Positions 57,128 through 64,000 of a stretch of 64,000 nucleotides of DNA are shown piece by piece. The notes beneath the pieces were generated by a model that worked only from the letters and a program-made list of their open reading frames with translations, was not told where the DNA came from and did not search any database. The stretch covers positions 1 through 64,000 of the forward strand of contig CAIZNH010000042.1 in NCBI GenBank assembly GCA_903934325.1, given 5' to 3'. Every line of letters starts with the position of its first letter. Position 1 is the stretch's first letter. Origin of the DNA: an uncultured Alphaproteobacteria bacterium. GTDB lineage: Bacteria > Pseudomonadota > Alphaproteobacteria > Sphingomonadales > Sphingomonadaceae. The translations under genes were made by a program, and so were the position numbers.

Positions 57128-58846
57128 GCAAGCGCACCAGGACCATCCGCGATCGAGAGCGCCCCGTTCTTCCCGGCCCCCGAGGCTCAAGGCTCCGCCA
57201 GCGATAGCCGCGCGCGGCGCTGGCTGGTGCTCTATCCGCGTGCGATTCCGCTTGCGATCTTCCTCGCGATTGCTGCGATCACCACGCTCAGCGTGTTCGC
57301 GATCGAGAGCAATGCCCGGGCGCGCGAACTGGCGCAGATGCGCGAATATGCTCGCACGGTCTCCGCTGCGCTCGATCGCAACAGCAACAGTTTTTCCTCC
57401 TATCTGCGCGCGGGCGCGGCGCTGTTTGCGAGCAGCGCGGATGTGCGCCCCGAAACCTTCGACAATTTCGTGCGCGCGCTGCGGCTCGATACCGAATATC
57501 CCGGCGCGGAAGGGATCGGCTGGTTGCCGGTGATCGAGACCGCCGATGTGCCCGCCTTCATGGCGCAGGTGCGCGAGCGGCAGCCGGGCTTTCCTGCAAT
57601 CTACCCCAAGCCGGTCGCCACCACCGGCCGGATCGCGCCGGTGACGATGTTTGCCCCCGCTTCGGAGCGCAACCGCCGCGCGCTGGGCTATGACATGTAT
57701 TCCGATCCCGCTCGCGCCGCCGCCATGGCCGAGGCCGAACTCGCCCGCCGTCCGACCGCCTCGGGCCGGATCGTGCTCGAACAGGAACAGTCGGGCAATC
57801 TTCCCGCCTTTGCGATCTACATGCCGGTGTTCCGCACCTTCGGCGAGGATGACCGGCGGCTGATCGGCTTCGTCTACGCGCCGTTCCGTGCGCGCGAATT
57901 CCTCGATTCCGCGCTGGCGCGCGAGCGCCCTGAGGATTTCGGCGTGCGGCTCTATGATGGCGAGGCGGCGACGGGGAACCTGCTGGTCACCCACACGCTC
58001 GGCGATCCGGCGAGCGAGCGGGTCGAGGAAGAGGTCACCATCGCCAACCGCCGCCTGCTGCTGGTGATCGAATCCGCCAATGTCCGGGTGCTCAGCCCGC
58101 TATCGATGGTGACGCTGGTGTTCGGCCTTGCGCTGGCGAGCCTGCTGATGCTGCTGGCGCGGCTGTTGACCCAGCAGGCCTACGAGGACCAGTCGCGACT
58201 TGCCTTTTTCGAGGAACAGCATTCGATCCGCAATTCGCTCACCCGCGAACTCAATCACCGGGTCAAGAACACGCTCGCCAATGTGCTCTCGATCCTGTCG
58301 CTGACGCGGCGGCGCACCCGCGATCTCGATGAATTTGCCGACAGCCTCGAGGGGCGCATCCGCGCGCTTTCGGCAACGCATGATCTGCTGACGGTGACCG
58401 ACTGGGGCACCACCCCGATCCGCGCGGTGATCGAGGCGGAGTTGCAGCATTTCCGCCTCGCGCTCGACGATGCGATCCTGCTCGAAGGCCCGCCGCTGGA
58501 GCTGGCGCCCAATGACGCGCTGTCTTTCGGCCTCGCAGTGCATGAACTGGCGACCAATGCGGCGAAATATGGCGCGCTGAGCGTGGCCAGCGGACGGGTG
58601 ACGATCCGCTGGCAAATGGTTGGCGAGCAGCTGGCGGAGGTGGAGTGGCGCGAAAGCGGCGGGCCGCAGGTGGCGTCAGAGCGCCGCCGCGGTTTCGGAA
58701 CCGAGCTCATTGAAAAGATCGTCGCCCACGAATTGCGCCAGCCGGTCGCGCTCGATTTCCGGCCCGAGGGCGTGATCTGCGTGATGCGCGTGCCGATCCG
58801 GCGGCCGGCGGATTTCCGGATTCGCGAGGCGGGGCGGGAGGTCTGA
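57116..58846 (+). CDS. phyK: CHASE-domain sensor histidine kinase (HWE/HisKA_2 class), PhyR-linked
   Basis: A membrane kinase likely to phosphorylate PhyR and activate the general stress response. The first helix AIPLAIFLAIAAITTLSVFA (about residues 43-62) and a second one, SPLSMVTLVFGLALASLLMLLARL (about 325-348), flank a periplasmic CHASE domain containing NFVRALRLDTEYPGAEGIGWLPVI. The HisKA_2 dimer helix has the phosphorylated His in RELNHRVKNTLANVLSIL. The ATPase part has HELATNAAKYGALS (N box) and FGTELIEKIVAHEL. Product 576 residues from Met at 57116; Met at 57077 (589) is an alternative. The gene converges with phyR, three bases apart. Confidence 0.88.
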   Translation: MPCSASAPGPSAIESAPFFPAPEAQGSASDSRARRWLVLYPRAIPLAIFLAIAAITTLSVFAIESNARARELAQMREYARTVSAALDRNSNSFSSYLRAGAALFASSADVRPETFDNFVRALRLDTEYPGAEGIGWLPVIETADVPAFMAQVRERQPGFPAIYPKPVATTGRIAPVTMFAPASERNRRALGYDMYSDPARAAAMAEAELARRPTASGRIVLEQEQSGNLPAFAIYMPVFRTFGEDDRRLIGFVYAPFRAREFLDSALARERPEDFGVRLYDGEAATGNLLVTHTLGDPASERVEEEVTIANRRLLLVIESANVRVLSPLSMVTLVFGLALASLLMLLARLLTQQAYEDQSRLAFFEEQHSIRNSLTRELNHRVKNTLANVLSILSLTRRRTRDLDEFADSLEGRIRALSATHDLLTVTDWGTTPIRAVIEAELQHFRLALDDAILLEGPPLELAPNDALSFGLAVHELATNAAKYGALSVASGRVTIRWQMVGEQLAEVEWRESGGPQVASERRRGFGTELIEKIVAHELRQPVALDFRPEGVICVMRVPIRRPADFRIREAGREV

Positions 58847-58849
58847 CCC

Positions 58850-59638
58850 TTAGTAAAGCGGCTTGCCCGACTGGAAGAACAGCGCCTGGCTGATGGCGGC
58901 GCGCACCGTGGCTTCCTGAAACGGCTTGGTGACGAGATAGGTCGGCTCGGGCCGGTCGCCGGTCAGCAGGCGTTCGGGATAAGCGGTGATGAAGATCACC
59001 GGCACGCTTCCGTGCCCAAGGATATCGTCCACCGCATCGAGGCCGGACGAGCCATCGGCCAGCTGGATATCGGCCAGCACCAGTCCGGGCATGGCTTCGG
59101 CGGCCACTTCGCGCGCCTGGGTGCGGGTGGCGGCGGTCCCGCAGATGGTGTGGCCAAGGCTGCCGACGAGGTCTTCAAGCTGCATCGCGATCAGCGGTTC
59201 ATCCTCGATGATGAGGACGCTGGTCTTCTGTTCGGCCTCGATCTCGGCCACGGCGGCGGCGACCAGTGCGGCGATCTCGGCCTCGGTCAGGCTCATGATG
59301 TCTGCGGCCTGTGCGGTGGTGAAATCCTCGAGCGTGGTGAGCAGCAGCGCTTGGCGTGCCGGAGGTGGCACCGCAGCGAGTCGCCGCTGCGCTCCGGCCT
59401 CGTGCTCGCTGGTGGTGGCCGAGCCTGCGCCGGTGCCGGCGCTCTCCCAGATGCGGGTGAAGGCGCGGTAGAGCGGCACGCGCCCGCCTTCGAGCGTGGC
59501 GGCCGTCGCCGTATCCGACAGCACCGCTTCGAGCATCGCGCGAACCAGCGCATCGCCCGACGCCTGCGAGCCGGTCAGCGCGCGGGCATAGCGCCGCAGG
59601 AACGGCAGGTTGGCGGCGATCTGGTTTCCGAGGGACAT
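58850..59638 (-). CDS. phyR: general stress response regulator PhyR
   Basis: Anti-anti-sigma regulator, 262 residues. The N-terminal half (1-130) mimics ECF sigma regions 2 and 4 (LPFLRRYARALTGSQASGDALVRAML, then LAAVPPPARQALLLTTLEDFTTAQAADIM). The C-terminal receiver (about 139-260) has the acidic EDEP (145-148), phospho-acceptor Asp190 in GLVLADIQLADG, Thr in FITAYPER, and Lys in LVTKPFQ. Phosphorylated PhyR binds NepR and frees EcfG. A GGAAC at 59705-59709 on the minus strand, 16 bases before a weak CCTT, may be part of its promoter. Confidence 0.96.
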   Translation of the reverse strand: MSLGNQIAANLPFLRRYARALTGSQASGDALVRAMLEAVLSDTATAATLEGGRVPLYRAFTRIWESAGTGAGSATTSEHEAGAQRRLAAVPPPARQALLLTTLEDFTTAQAADIMSLTEAEIAALVAAAVAEIEAEQKTSVLIIEDEPLIAMQLEDLVGSLGHTICGTAATRTQAREVAAEAMPGLVLADIQLADGSSGLDAVDDILGHGSVPVIFITAYPERLLTGDRPEPTYLVTKPFQEATVRAAISQALFFQSGKPLY

Positions 59639-59800
59639 TGGTCGGCTCCGGCGAGAGGTTGGCAGGGCGGGCTGCTACACCATAAAGGACCAGCAACCCT
59701 AGCGGTTCCTGCGGCCCGCGCCCGCCTCCTTCGCGGAGCCCGCAAAAAAGCGTCAGTTTCGCCTCGCGCAACGCGTGTTGAAAATATTTTTTCAAAGCCG

Positions 59801-59825
59801 GGAACCGCGCGGCTGGCTGATCATT
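59801..59825 (+). promoter_or_regulatory. EcfG-like promoter of a small RNA
   Basis: GGAAC at 59801-59805 is followed by 17 bases and ATT (consensus GTT, with C before it: CATT). One mismatch in the -10. The predicted start is near 59831, matching the first base of the proposed RNA. No coding gene follows on this strand. Confidence 0.5.
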
Positions 59826-59830
59826 AAGAG

Positions 59831-59919
59831 CTTGTCACCGCCGAGACCCCCCTCCCGTCCAAGCGGCTGTGACACGATCCCGAAAGGCCTCTGCTCGTTC
59901 GCGAGTAGAGGCCTTTTTT
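59831..59919 (+). ncRNA. candidate GsrN-like general-stress small RNA
   Basis: An approximately 89-base transcript is predicted between phyR and the next gene. It has no open frame. Hairpin 1 pairs 59834-59841 with 59863-59873 (with a small bulge) and exposes a 21-base loop containing a CCCCCCTCCCG run. Hairpin 2, at 59883-59919, is a strong terminator. GsrN of Caulobacter is an EcfG-dependent sRNA with a C-rich loop that binds target leaders such as katG and is encoded near general stress genes; this locus has the same layout. Homology by sequence is not shown. Confidence 0.55.
59883..59919 (+). terminator. rho-independent terminator of the small RNA
   Basis: A 15-bp stem from aaaggcctctgctcg (59883-59897) closed by a TTCG tetraloop, followed by a run of six T on the plus strand. 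The minus strand has only three T, so it terminates plus-strand transcription better. No plus-strand protein gene precedes it. Confidence 0.85.
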
Positions 59920-59929
59920 GTTGGGCTCT

Positions 59930-61105
59930 CTATCCCAGTGTCCGTTCGTAGATCGCGTATTCGCGGTTCACCTTGCTCAGGATCGTATCGGCGATCGCGA
60001 CCATGCCCTGGTTGTCTTCGAGCACCCAGCCCAGCTCGCCGCGGTTCGATTCGAACTTGGTGGTCGCCTGCACCCGGATCGCCTCGATCATCATGAAGGC
60101 GAGCGTTCCGGCCATCCGGGTTTGGTGGAGCTCCTTCAGCACCCCCATCAGCGGCACCCGCATCCCTGCCCCCTTGGGGTGGCGCAACCAGCGCAGCATG
60201 GTGATCCAGCCAAACGGAAACAGCCTGCCTTTGATTTTGGCGAGGGCGCTGTTGGCATCGGGCCACGTCAGCATGAAGGCCACCGGGCGGCCGTCCACTT
60301 CGGCAATCATGTTCAATTCTTCATGGATGATCGCCCGCAGCTTCTTGCCGGCATAGGCCACTTCGGCGGGCGTGAAGGGGACAAACCCCCAATTGTCCGA
60401 CCATGCATCATTGAGGATCGCGAGGATGATCGCGACCTCCTCGTCCCAACGGCTCTTGTCCACCCGGCGCACATGAATCCTCTCATTGCGCTGCCCCGAC
60501 TGGACAAGGCGCTGCACCAGCGGGCCGAACCCGTTCGTGATATCCAGATCATAGGTGTAGAGCGTCTTGGCGCGGGCATAGCCTGCGGCCTCGATCCAGC
60601 CTGCATAATGCGTCGGATGATGACCCATCATCATCATCGGCGGGTGATCCTGCCCGCTGATCAGCAGGCCGGGCTCCTCCCAGATCGATAGCGAAATCGG
60701 CCCCAGCGCGCGGGTCATGCCTTGCCCGGCCAGCCAGCCTTCCGCCGCCGCCAGCAGCGCGTGGGCGACGGTCTCGTCCTCGGCATCGAAATAGCCGAAG
60801 AAGCCGGTGCCCGGGCCAAAGCCCTGTTCGGGCGGCATGGTGAGGGCGAGCTCGTCGATATGGGCCGAAATCCGCCCGACGGCGCGCCCGCCGCTCTTGG
60901 CGATGAACAGCTGCACGCGCGCGTGGGCGAAGAAGGGGTTCTTGTCCGGATCGACCAGTTCCAGCTGTTCGGAACGGATCTGCGGGACGAAGTTCTCCAG
61001 ACGGTCAGAAAAGGCGCGGCCCAGATCGACAAAGGCCGCACGGCCCGCCTTGCCGGACACCGGCTCGATGCTGATGTGCGATCCGGTGGTGATTGCATCT
61101 GACAC
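59930..61105 (-). CDS. GNAT-like protein (YghO-type), unknown substrate
   Basis: A 391-residue protein with an acyl-CoA-transferase-like fold of the long hypothetical group related to E. coli YghO. Visible features: ARVQLFIAKSGGRAVGRISAHIDE near residue 65, FFGYFDAEDETVAHALLAAAEGWLAGQGMTRALGPISLSIWEEPG, and IIHEELNMIAEVDGRPVAFMLTWPDAN near 275. The start is uncertain: GTG at 61105 with a GGGAA ribosome-binding site is favoured; a TTG at 61168 is possible. Its stop lies 11 bases past the sRNA terminator. It is transcribed divergently from the desaturase gene. Confidence 0.7.
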   Translation of the reverse strand: MSDAITTGSHISIEPVSGKAGRAAFVDLGRAFSDRLENFVPQIRSEQLELVDPDKNPFFAHARVQLFIAKSGGRAVGRISAHIDELALTMPPEQGFGPGTGFFGYFDAEDETVAHALLAAAEGWLAGQGMTRALGPISLSIWEEPGLLISGQDHPPMMMMGHHPTHYAGWIEAAGYARAKTLYTYDLDITNGFGPLVQRLVQSGQRNERIHVRRVDKSRWDEEVAIILAILNDAWSDNWGFVPFTPAEVAYAGKKLRAIIHEELNMIAEVDGRPVAFMLTWPDANSALAKIKGRLFPFGWITMLRWLRHPKGAGMRVPLMGVLKELHQTRMAGTLAFMMIEAIRVQATTKFESNRGELGWVLEDNQGMVAIADTILSKVNREYAIYERTLG

Positions 61106-61251
61106 GCGGTGGTTCCCGTAGTTGCTCAAGATCAAGGTGTGTGTGTCGCGCCCGCGCCATTGACGCAAGCCAATCGATCACACTCACCGACAGGACAAGT
61201 TTGGCTTGGCCCGCGTTTTCGAGTAGGGCTGCCAACCGGATTTTGCCAGAC

Positions 61252-62349
61252 ATGACCATGCACCAGCCTCTCGATCCTGTCCTCTCCCGCGAACCTGCGC
61301 CGATGAAGGCGACCCGCGTCCAGTTCATGGCCGAGGACGACAAGGACATGCTGCGCGCCGCGCGCGATCTGACCAAGGGTCTGGGCGAGGCGCGTGGTGA
61401 TATCTACTGGCCCGACATGCTGGTCTCGGCCGGCGTTGGCTATGCCGGGATTGCGACCGCGATCCTGTCCGCCAGCCTTGGCGTGAAGCTGGCCGCGGGC
61501 TTGGTGGCGGCGCTCGCGCTCTACCGCGCGCTGATGTTCATCCACGAGCTGACCCATATCCACCGCGATGCCCTGCCGGGCTTCCGGACCGCGTGGAACC
61601 TTCTGGTCGGCATCCCGATGCTGACGCCCAGCTTCATGTATGAAGGCGTGCACACCATCCACCACAAGCGCACGCAATATGGCACGGTGGAGGATCCCGA
61701 ATATCTCCCGCTCGCGTTGATGAAGCCGTGGAGCCTGCCGCTGTTCGTGTTGGTGGCGATGATGCTGCCGATCGCACTGCTGGTGCGTTTCGGGCTGCTC
61801 TATCCGATCGGGCTGATCGTGCCGCCGCTGCGCAAGTTCACTTGGGAGCGGTTTTCCTCGCTCTCGATCAACCCCGAATTCCGCCGCCGCCCGGCCGAGG
61901 GCGACTTCGTGGGCCGCGTGCGCTGGCAGGAAGCCGGTGCAAGCCTGTGGGCGATCACGCTGATGGTGACAGCGGCGCTCTATGGCTGGCAGCCGCTGGC
62001 GACCGCGCTGGCGATCCTCTCGCTCGCCGCAGTCCTGAACCAGCTGCGTACGCTGGTCGCGCACCTGTGGGAGAACGAGGGCGAGGCGATGACGGTGACG
62101 GCGCAGTTCCTCGATAGCGTCAATGTACCGCCGCCTGGCCTCGCTGCCGAGATCTGGGCGCCGGTCGGCCTGCGCTATCACGCGCTGCACCATCTGATGC
62201 CCTCGATGCCCTATCATGACCTTCCCGAAGCGCACCGCCGTCTTGCGCGCGAGCTGGGAACGGGCTCGACCTATGAAGGCGCGAACCACCCCGGGATGCT
62301 GGTGCTGGTGGGCCGCATCGCTAAAAGCACGATGGGCAAGCGGGCTTAA
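61252..62349 (+). CDS. fatty acid desaturase
   Basis: A 365-residue membrane di-iron enzyme that introduces double bonds into lipid acyl chains. The three histidine boxes are HELTHIHRD (near residue 101), HTIHHKRTQYG (near 138) and HALHHLMPSMPYHDLPEAH (near 310). Hydrophobic helices between the boxes fit the desaturase topology. The start could be Met1 at 61252 or Met3 at 61258. The GNAT gene on the other strand overlaps its stop by four bases. Confidence 0.9.
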   Translation: MTMHQPLDPVLSREPAPMKATRVQFMAEDDKDMLRAARDLTKGLGEARGDIYWPDMLVSAGVGYAGIATAILSASLGVKLAAGLVAALALYRALMFIHELTHIHRDALPGFRTAWNLLVGIPMLTPSFMYEGVHTIHHKRTQYGTVEDPEYLPLALMKPWSLPLFVLVAMMLPIALLVRFGLLYPIGLIVPPLRKFTWERFSSLSINPEFRRRPAEGDFVGRVRWQEAGASLWAITLMVTAALYGWQPLATALAILSLAAVLNQLRTLVAHLWENEGEAMTVTAQFLDSVNVPPPGLAAEIWAPVGLRYHALHHLMPSMPYHDLPEAHRRLARELGTGSTYEGANHPGMLVLVGRIAKSTMGKRA

Positions 62350-62858
62350 TCCAGAAAACAGATCATCGCGAAGCGGCGTTCGGCGGGCAGGCCGTCGTCG
62401 ACTTCGTTGGCGAGTTCGCCCGCCAGCCGCGGGTGCGCGTCGAGTGCGGTGACTTCCTCGAAGCCCAGCCGCGCATAGAACGGGCCGTTCCACGCCAGAT
62501 CGCGAAAGGTGGTGAGCGTCAGCGCGCGATAGCCGGTGTTGCGCGCGTCGATTTGTGCAGCGCGCACCAGCCCCGCTCCGATCCCGCGCCGCTGGAAGCC
62601 GGGCGCGACGTCCATCTCCCAAATGTGCAATTCGCGGCTGAAGGGCTGGGCCACCAGAAACCCAGCCATCACCTCGCCGACATGGGCGACGAGGCTGTGA
62701 CCCCGGCGGATCAGGCGGGCATAGTCTTCGCTCGTGCGGGTGCGGGCGGGATCGATGCTGGCTTCGGTTGCGAAGGCGACCTCGGCTGCGGCGCGCTCGA
62801 TCGCTGGCATCGTCTCGGCATCGGCAGGCCGCGCCAGCCGGAGCGACCAGCCGCTCAT
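62346..62858 (-). CDS. GNAT family N-acetyltransferase
   Basis: A 170-residue acetyltransferase. The acetyl-CoA loop VAPGFQRRGIGAGLVRAAQIDARN (about residues 91-114), then LTTFRDLAWNGPFYARLGFEEV, form the motif A/B core. The start MSGWSLRLARP overlaps the lptG stop by four bases, so it is translationally coupled to LPS export. Substrate unknown. Confidence 0.88.
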   Translation of the reverse strand: MSGWSLRLARPADAETMPAIERAAAEVAFATEASIDPARTRTSEDYARLIRRGHSLVAHVGEVMAGFLVAQPFSRELHIWEMDVAPGFQRRGIGAGLVRAAQIDARNTGYRALTLTTFRDLAWNGPFYARLGFEEVTALDAHPRLAGELANEVDDGLPAERRFAMICFLD

Positions 62859-63964
62859 TCCTCGGTGCGGATCAGCACCGTCTCGCCCAGCAGCAGGAAC
62901 AGGAAGAACGGCGCCCAGGCCGCAAGGAAGGGCGGATAGCCGCCGAAGCTGCCCATCGCGAGCGCGGCATTGTCGACCACGAAATAGGCAAAGCCCAGCG
63001 CCATGCCGATGATTGCGCGCACGAACAGCTGGCCCGAACGCGCAAGGCCGAAGGCCGCGACCGAACCCAGCAGCGGCATCAGCAGCGCGGAGAGCGGGCC
63101 GGACAGGCGGTGCCACCACTTGGCGCGCATTTCCTCGGTCCGGCGGCCCGCTGCCTCAAAGGCGTTGATCGTTTCCGACAGCTGCCAGAAGCTCTGCGAA
63201 TCCGGATCGACTGCCTGCAGATCGATCTGTTCGGGCGTGAGCGTCTTGCCCACCACCAGCGTGCTGCCCAGCGCCGTTGTGGCCGCCGCTACATCGAACC
63301 GCTCCGGATTTTCGAGCTTCCATCCGGGCGCAGCAAAAGTCGCACGCGGGGCTCTTATCTGTTCGCGGATGATCCCCGATGCCGCGCGTTCGTACCATGT
63401 CACCCCGGTCAGCACGATGTTCTCGCCCGCCCCCGTCAGGGTCGCGGCCGAGAGGATGTTGCGACCATCGGTGAGATAGACGTTGGAGCGCACCCCATCC
63501 GGCCCCGCGCCCTTGGGCGGGATCGCGCCATATTCGGCTGCTTCCCATGCCTTGAGGGTGGCATTGGCGCGGGTCACGATCCGCTCGTTGAAGCCGAAGC
63601 TCACCACCGACACCAGCGCCGCGGTGAGCAGCAGCGGGGCGAGCACCTGATGCGCCGAGAGACCCGCGGCCTTCATCGCCACCACTTCGCTGTTCTGGTT
63701 CAATGTCACGAGCGTGATCAGGGTCGCCAGCAGCACCGAATAGGGCAGGAAGCGGCTCGCCAGCTGCGGCGCGCGCAGGCTCGCATAGTGCAGGATTTCC
63801 GCCTGCCCGTTGCCCGGTACAGCGAGAATGTCGCCGGTTGCCGCCAGCAGATCGAGCGCCAGCAGCACCAGCACCAGCATGATCAGCACCGCCAGGATGC
63901 GCACCACGAACAGCTTCGCAAGATAAAGCGTCAGCGTGCGCGAGGGGAAGAAATCGAGTTGCAC
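62855..63964 (-). CDS. lptG: LPS export ABC transporter permease LptG
   Basis: Inner-membrane permease of the LptB2FG complex that extracts lipopolysaccharide for transport to the outer membrane. The 369-residue protein begins MQLDFFPSRTLTLYLAKLFVVRILAVLIMLVL, with six helices (three before and three after the periplasmic jellyroll domain, about residues 130-260). The C-terminal half has GAWHRLSGPLSALLMPLLG-like sequence and VVDNAALAMGSFGGYPPFLAAWAP. Start codon GTG at 63964; an adjacent upstream gene ends at 63973. Confidence 0.93.
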   Translation of the reverse strand: MQLDFFPSRTLTLYLAKLFVVRILAVLIMLVLVLLALDLLAATGDILAVPGNGQAEILHYASLRAPQLASRFLPYSVLLATLITLVTLNQNSEVVAMKAAGLSAHQVLAPLLLTAALVSVVSFGFNERIVTRANATLKAWEAAEYGAIPPKGAGPDGVRSNVYLTDGRNILSAATLTGAGENIVLTGVTWYERAASGIIREQIRAPRATFAAPGWKLENPERFDVAAATTALGSTLVVGKTLTPEQIDLQAVDPDSQSFWQLSETINAFEAAGRRTEEMRAKWWHRLSGPLSALLMPLLGSVAAFGLARSGQLFVRAIIGMALGFAYFVVDNAALAMGSFGGYPPFLAAWAPFFLFLLLGETVLIRTEE

Positions 63965-63972
63965 CTTGCGCC

Positions 63973-64000
63973 TACTCCGCCGCCACCAGTTCCGGCTGGG
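63973..64000 (-). CDS. 3' end of an unidentified upstream gene
   Basis: On the minus strand the frame ends ...QPELVAAE followed by TAG, nine bases before the lptG start. Only eight residues are in the window, so no function can be assigned. Confidence 0.3.

Noticed and set aside
59705..59709. GGAAC on the minus strand as an EcfG promoter for phyR
   Set aside because: The -10 position gives CCTT rather than CGTT; too weak to list as a feature, though phyR autoregulation is plausible.

Overview
The window looks like chromosomal DNA of a GC-rich alphaproteobacterium, most likely a sphingomonad of the Erythrobacter/Porphyrobacter group. Supporting signs are a complete EcfG-NepR-PhyR general stress locus, a BchE/BchJ bacteriochlorophyll gene pair (suggesting an aerobic anoxygenic phototroph), a PEP-CTERM-like surface protein and a dense mix of short operons with 4-base ATGA overlaps. 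No phage, transposase, plasmid or CRISPR genes were seen. Two perfect 18-bp palindromes matching the ParB-binding parS consensus lie 48.6 kb apart (1506-1523 and 50090-50107), so the window is probably close to the replication origin.

Layout. 0.3-5.3 kb: fatty acid beta-oxidation (acyl-CoA dehydrogenase, enoyl-CoA hydratase, two thiolase-family genes) around a divergent operator. 5.3-8.3 kb: carboxymuconolactone decarboxylase-like and VOC proteins divergent from hppD and another VOC gene, with a 22-bp palindromic operator between. 8.3-10.7 kb: bchE and bchJ; the bchE Shine-Dalgarno lies inside a strong hairpin. 10.5-12 kb: small membrane protein, ribbon-helix-helix regulator and SPFH protein with an AT-rich operator. 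12-17 kb: peroxide defence (katG, ahpF, ahpC). 17-20 kb: aroC, ruvA, ruvB. 20-26.8 kb: Ser-rich repeat protein, 2OG-Fe(II) oxygenase, rhodanese lipoprotein, aconitase, EamA permease. 27-38.8 kb: two L,D-transpeptidases, flavoprotein, histone-deacetylase-like protein, mntP, thioredoxin-like lipoprotein, ispG, esterase, SDR, GNAT, isoaspartyl peptidase. 38.8-46 kb: a MoxR/DUF58/SpoIIM/RDD/DUF4350/DUF4129 operon ending in a class A beta-lactamase. 46-56 kb: pheA, cytochrome c, rlmE, Ppx/GppA, tRNA-Gln, LOG protein, thiD, glmM, a dicarboxylate/amino-acid symporter and a PuuD-like membrane protein. 56-60 kb: general stress response (ecfG, nepR, a CHASE histidine kinase, phyR) plus a candidate GsrN-like small RNA. 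60-64 kb: acetyltransferases, fatty acid desaturase and lptG.

The most interesting unannotated signals are the small RNA candidate at about 59831-59919 (EcfG-like promoter, C-rich loop, strong terminator, beside phyR), the perfectly symmetric EcfG promoter motif between nepR and the kinase gene, the paired parS sites, and the hairpin that covers the bchE ribosome-binding site.
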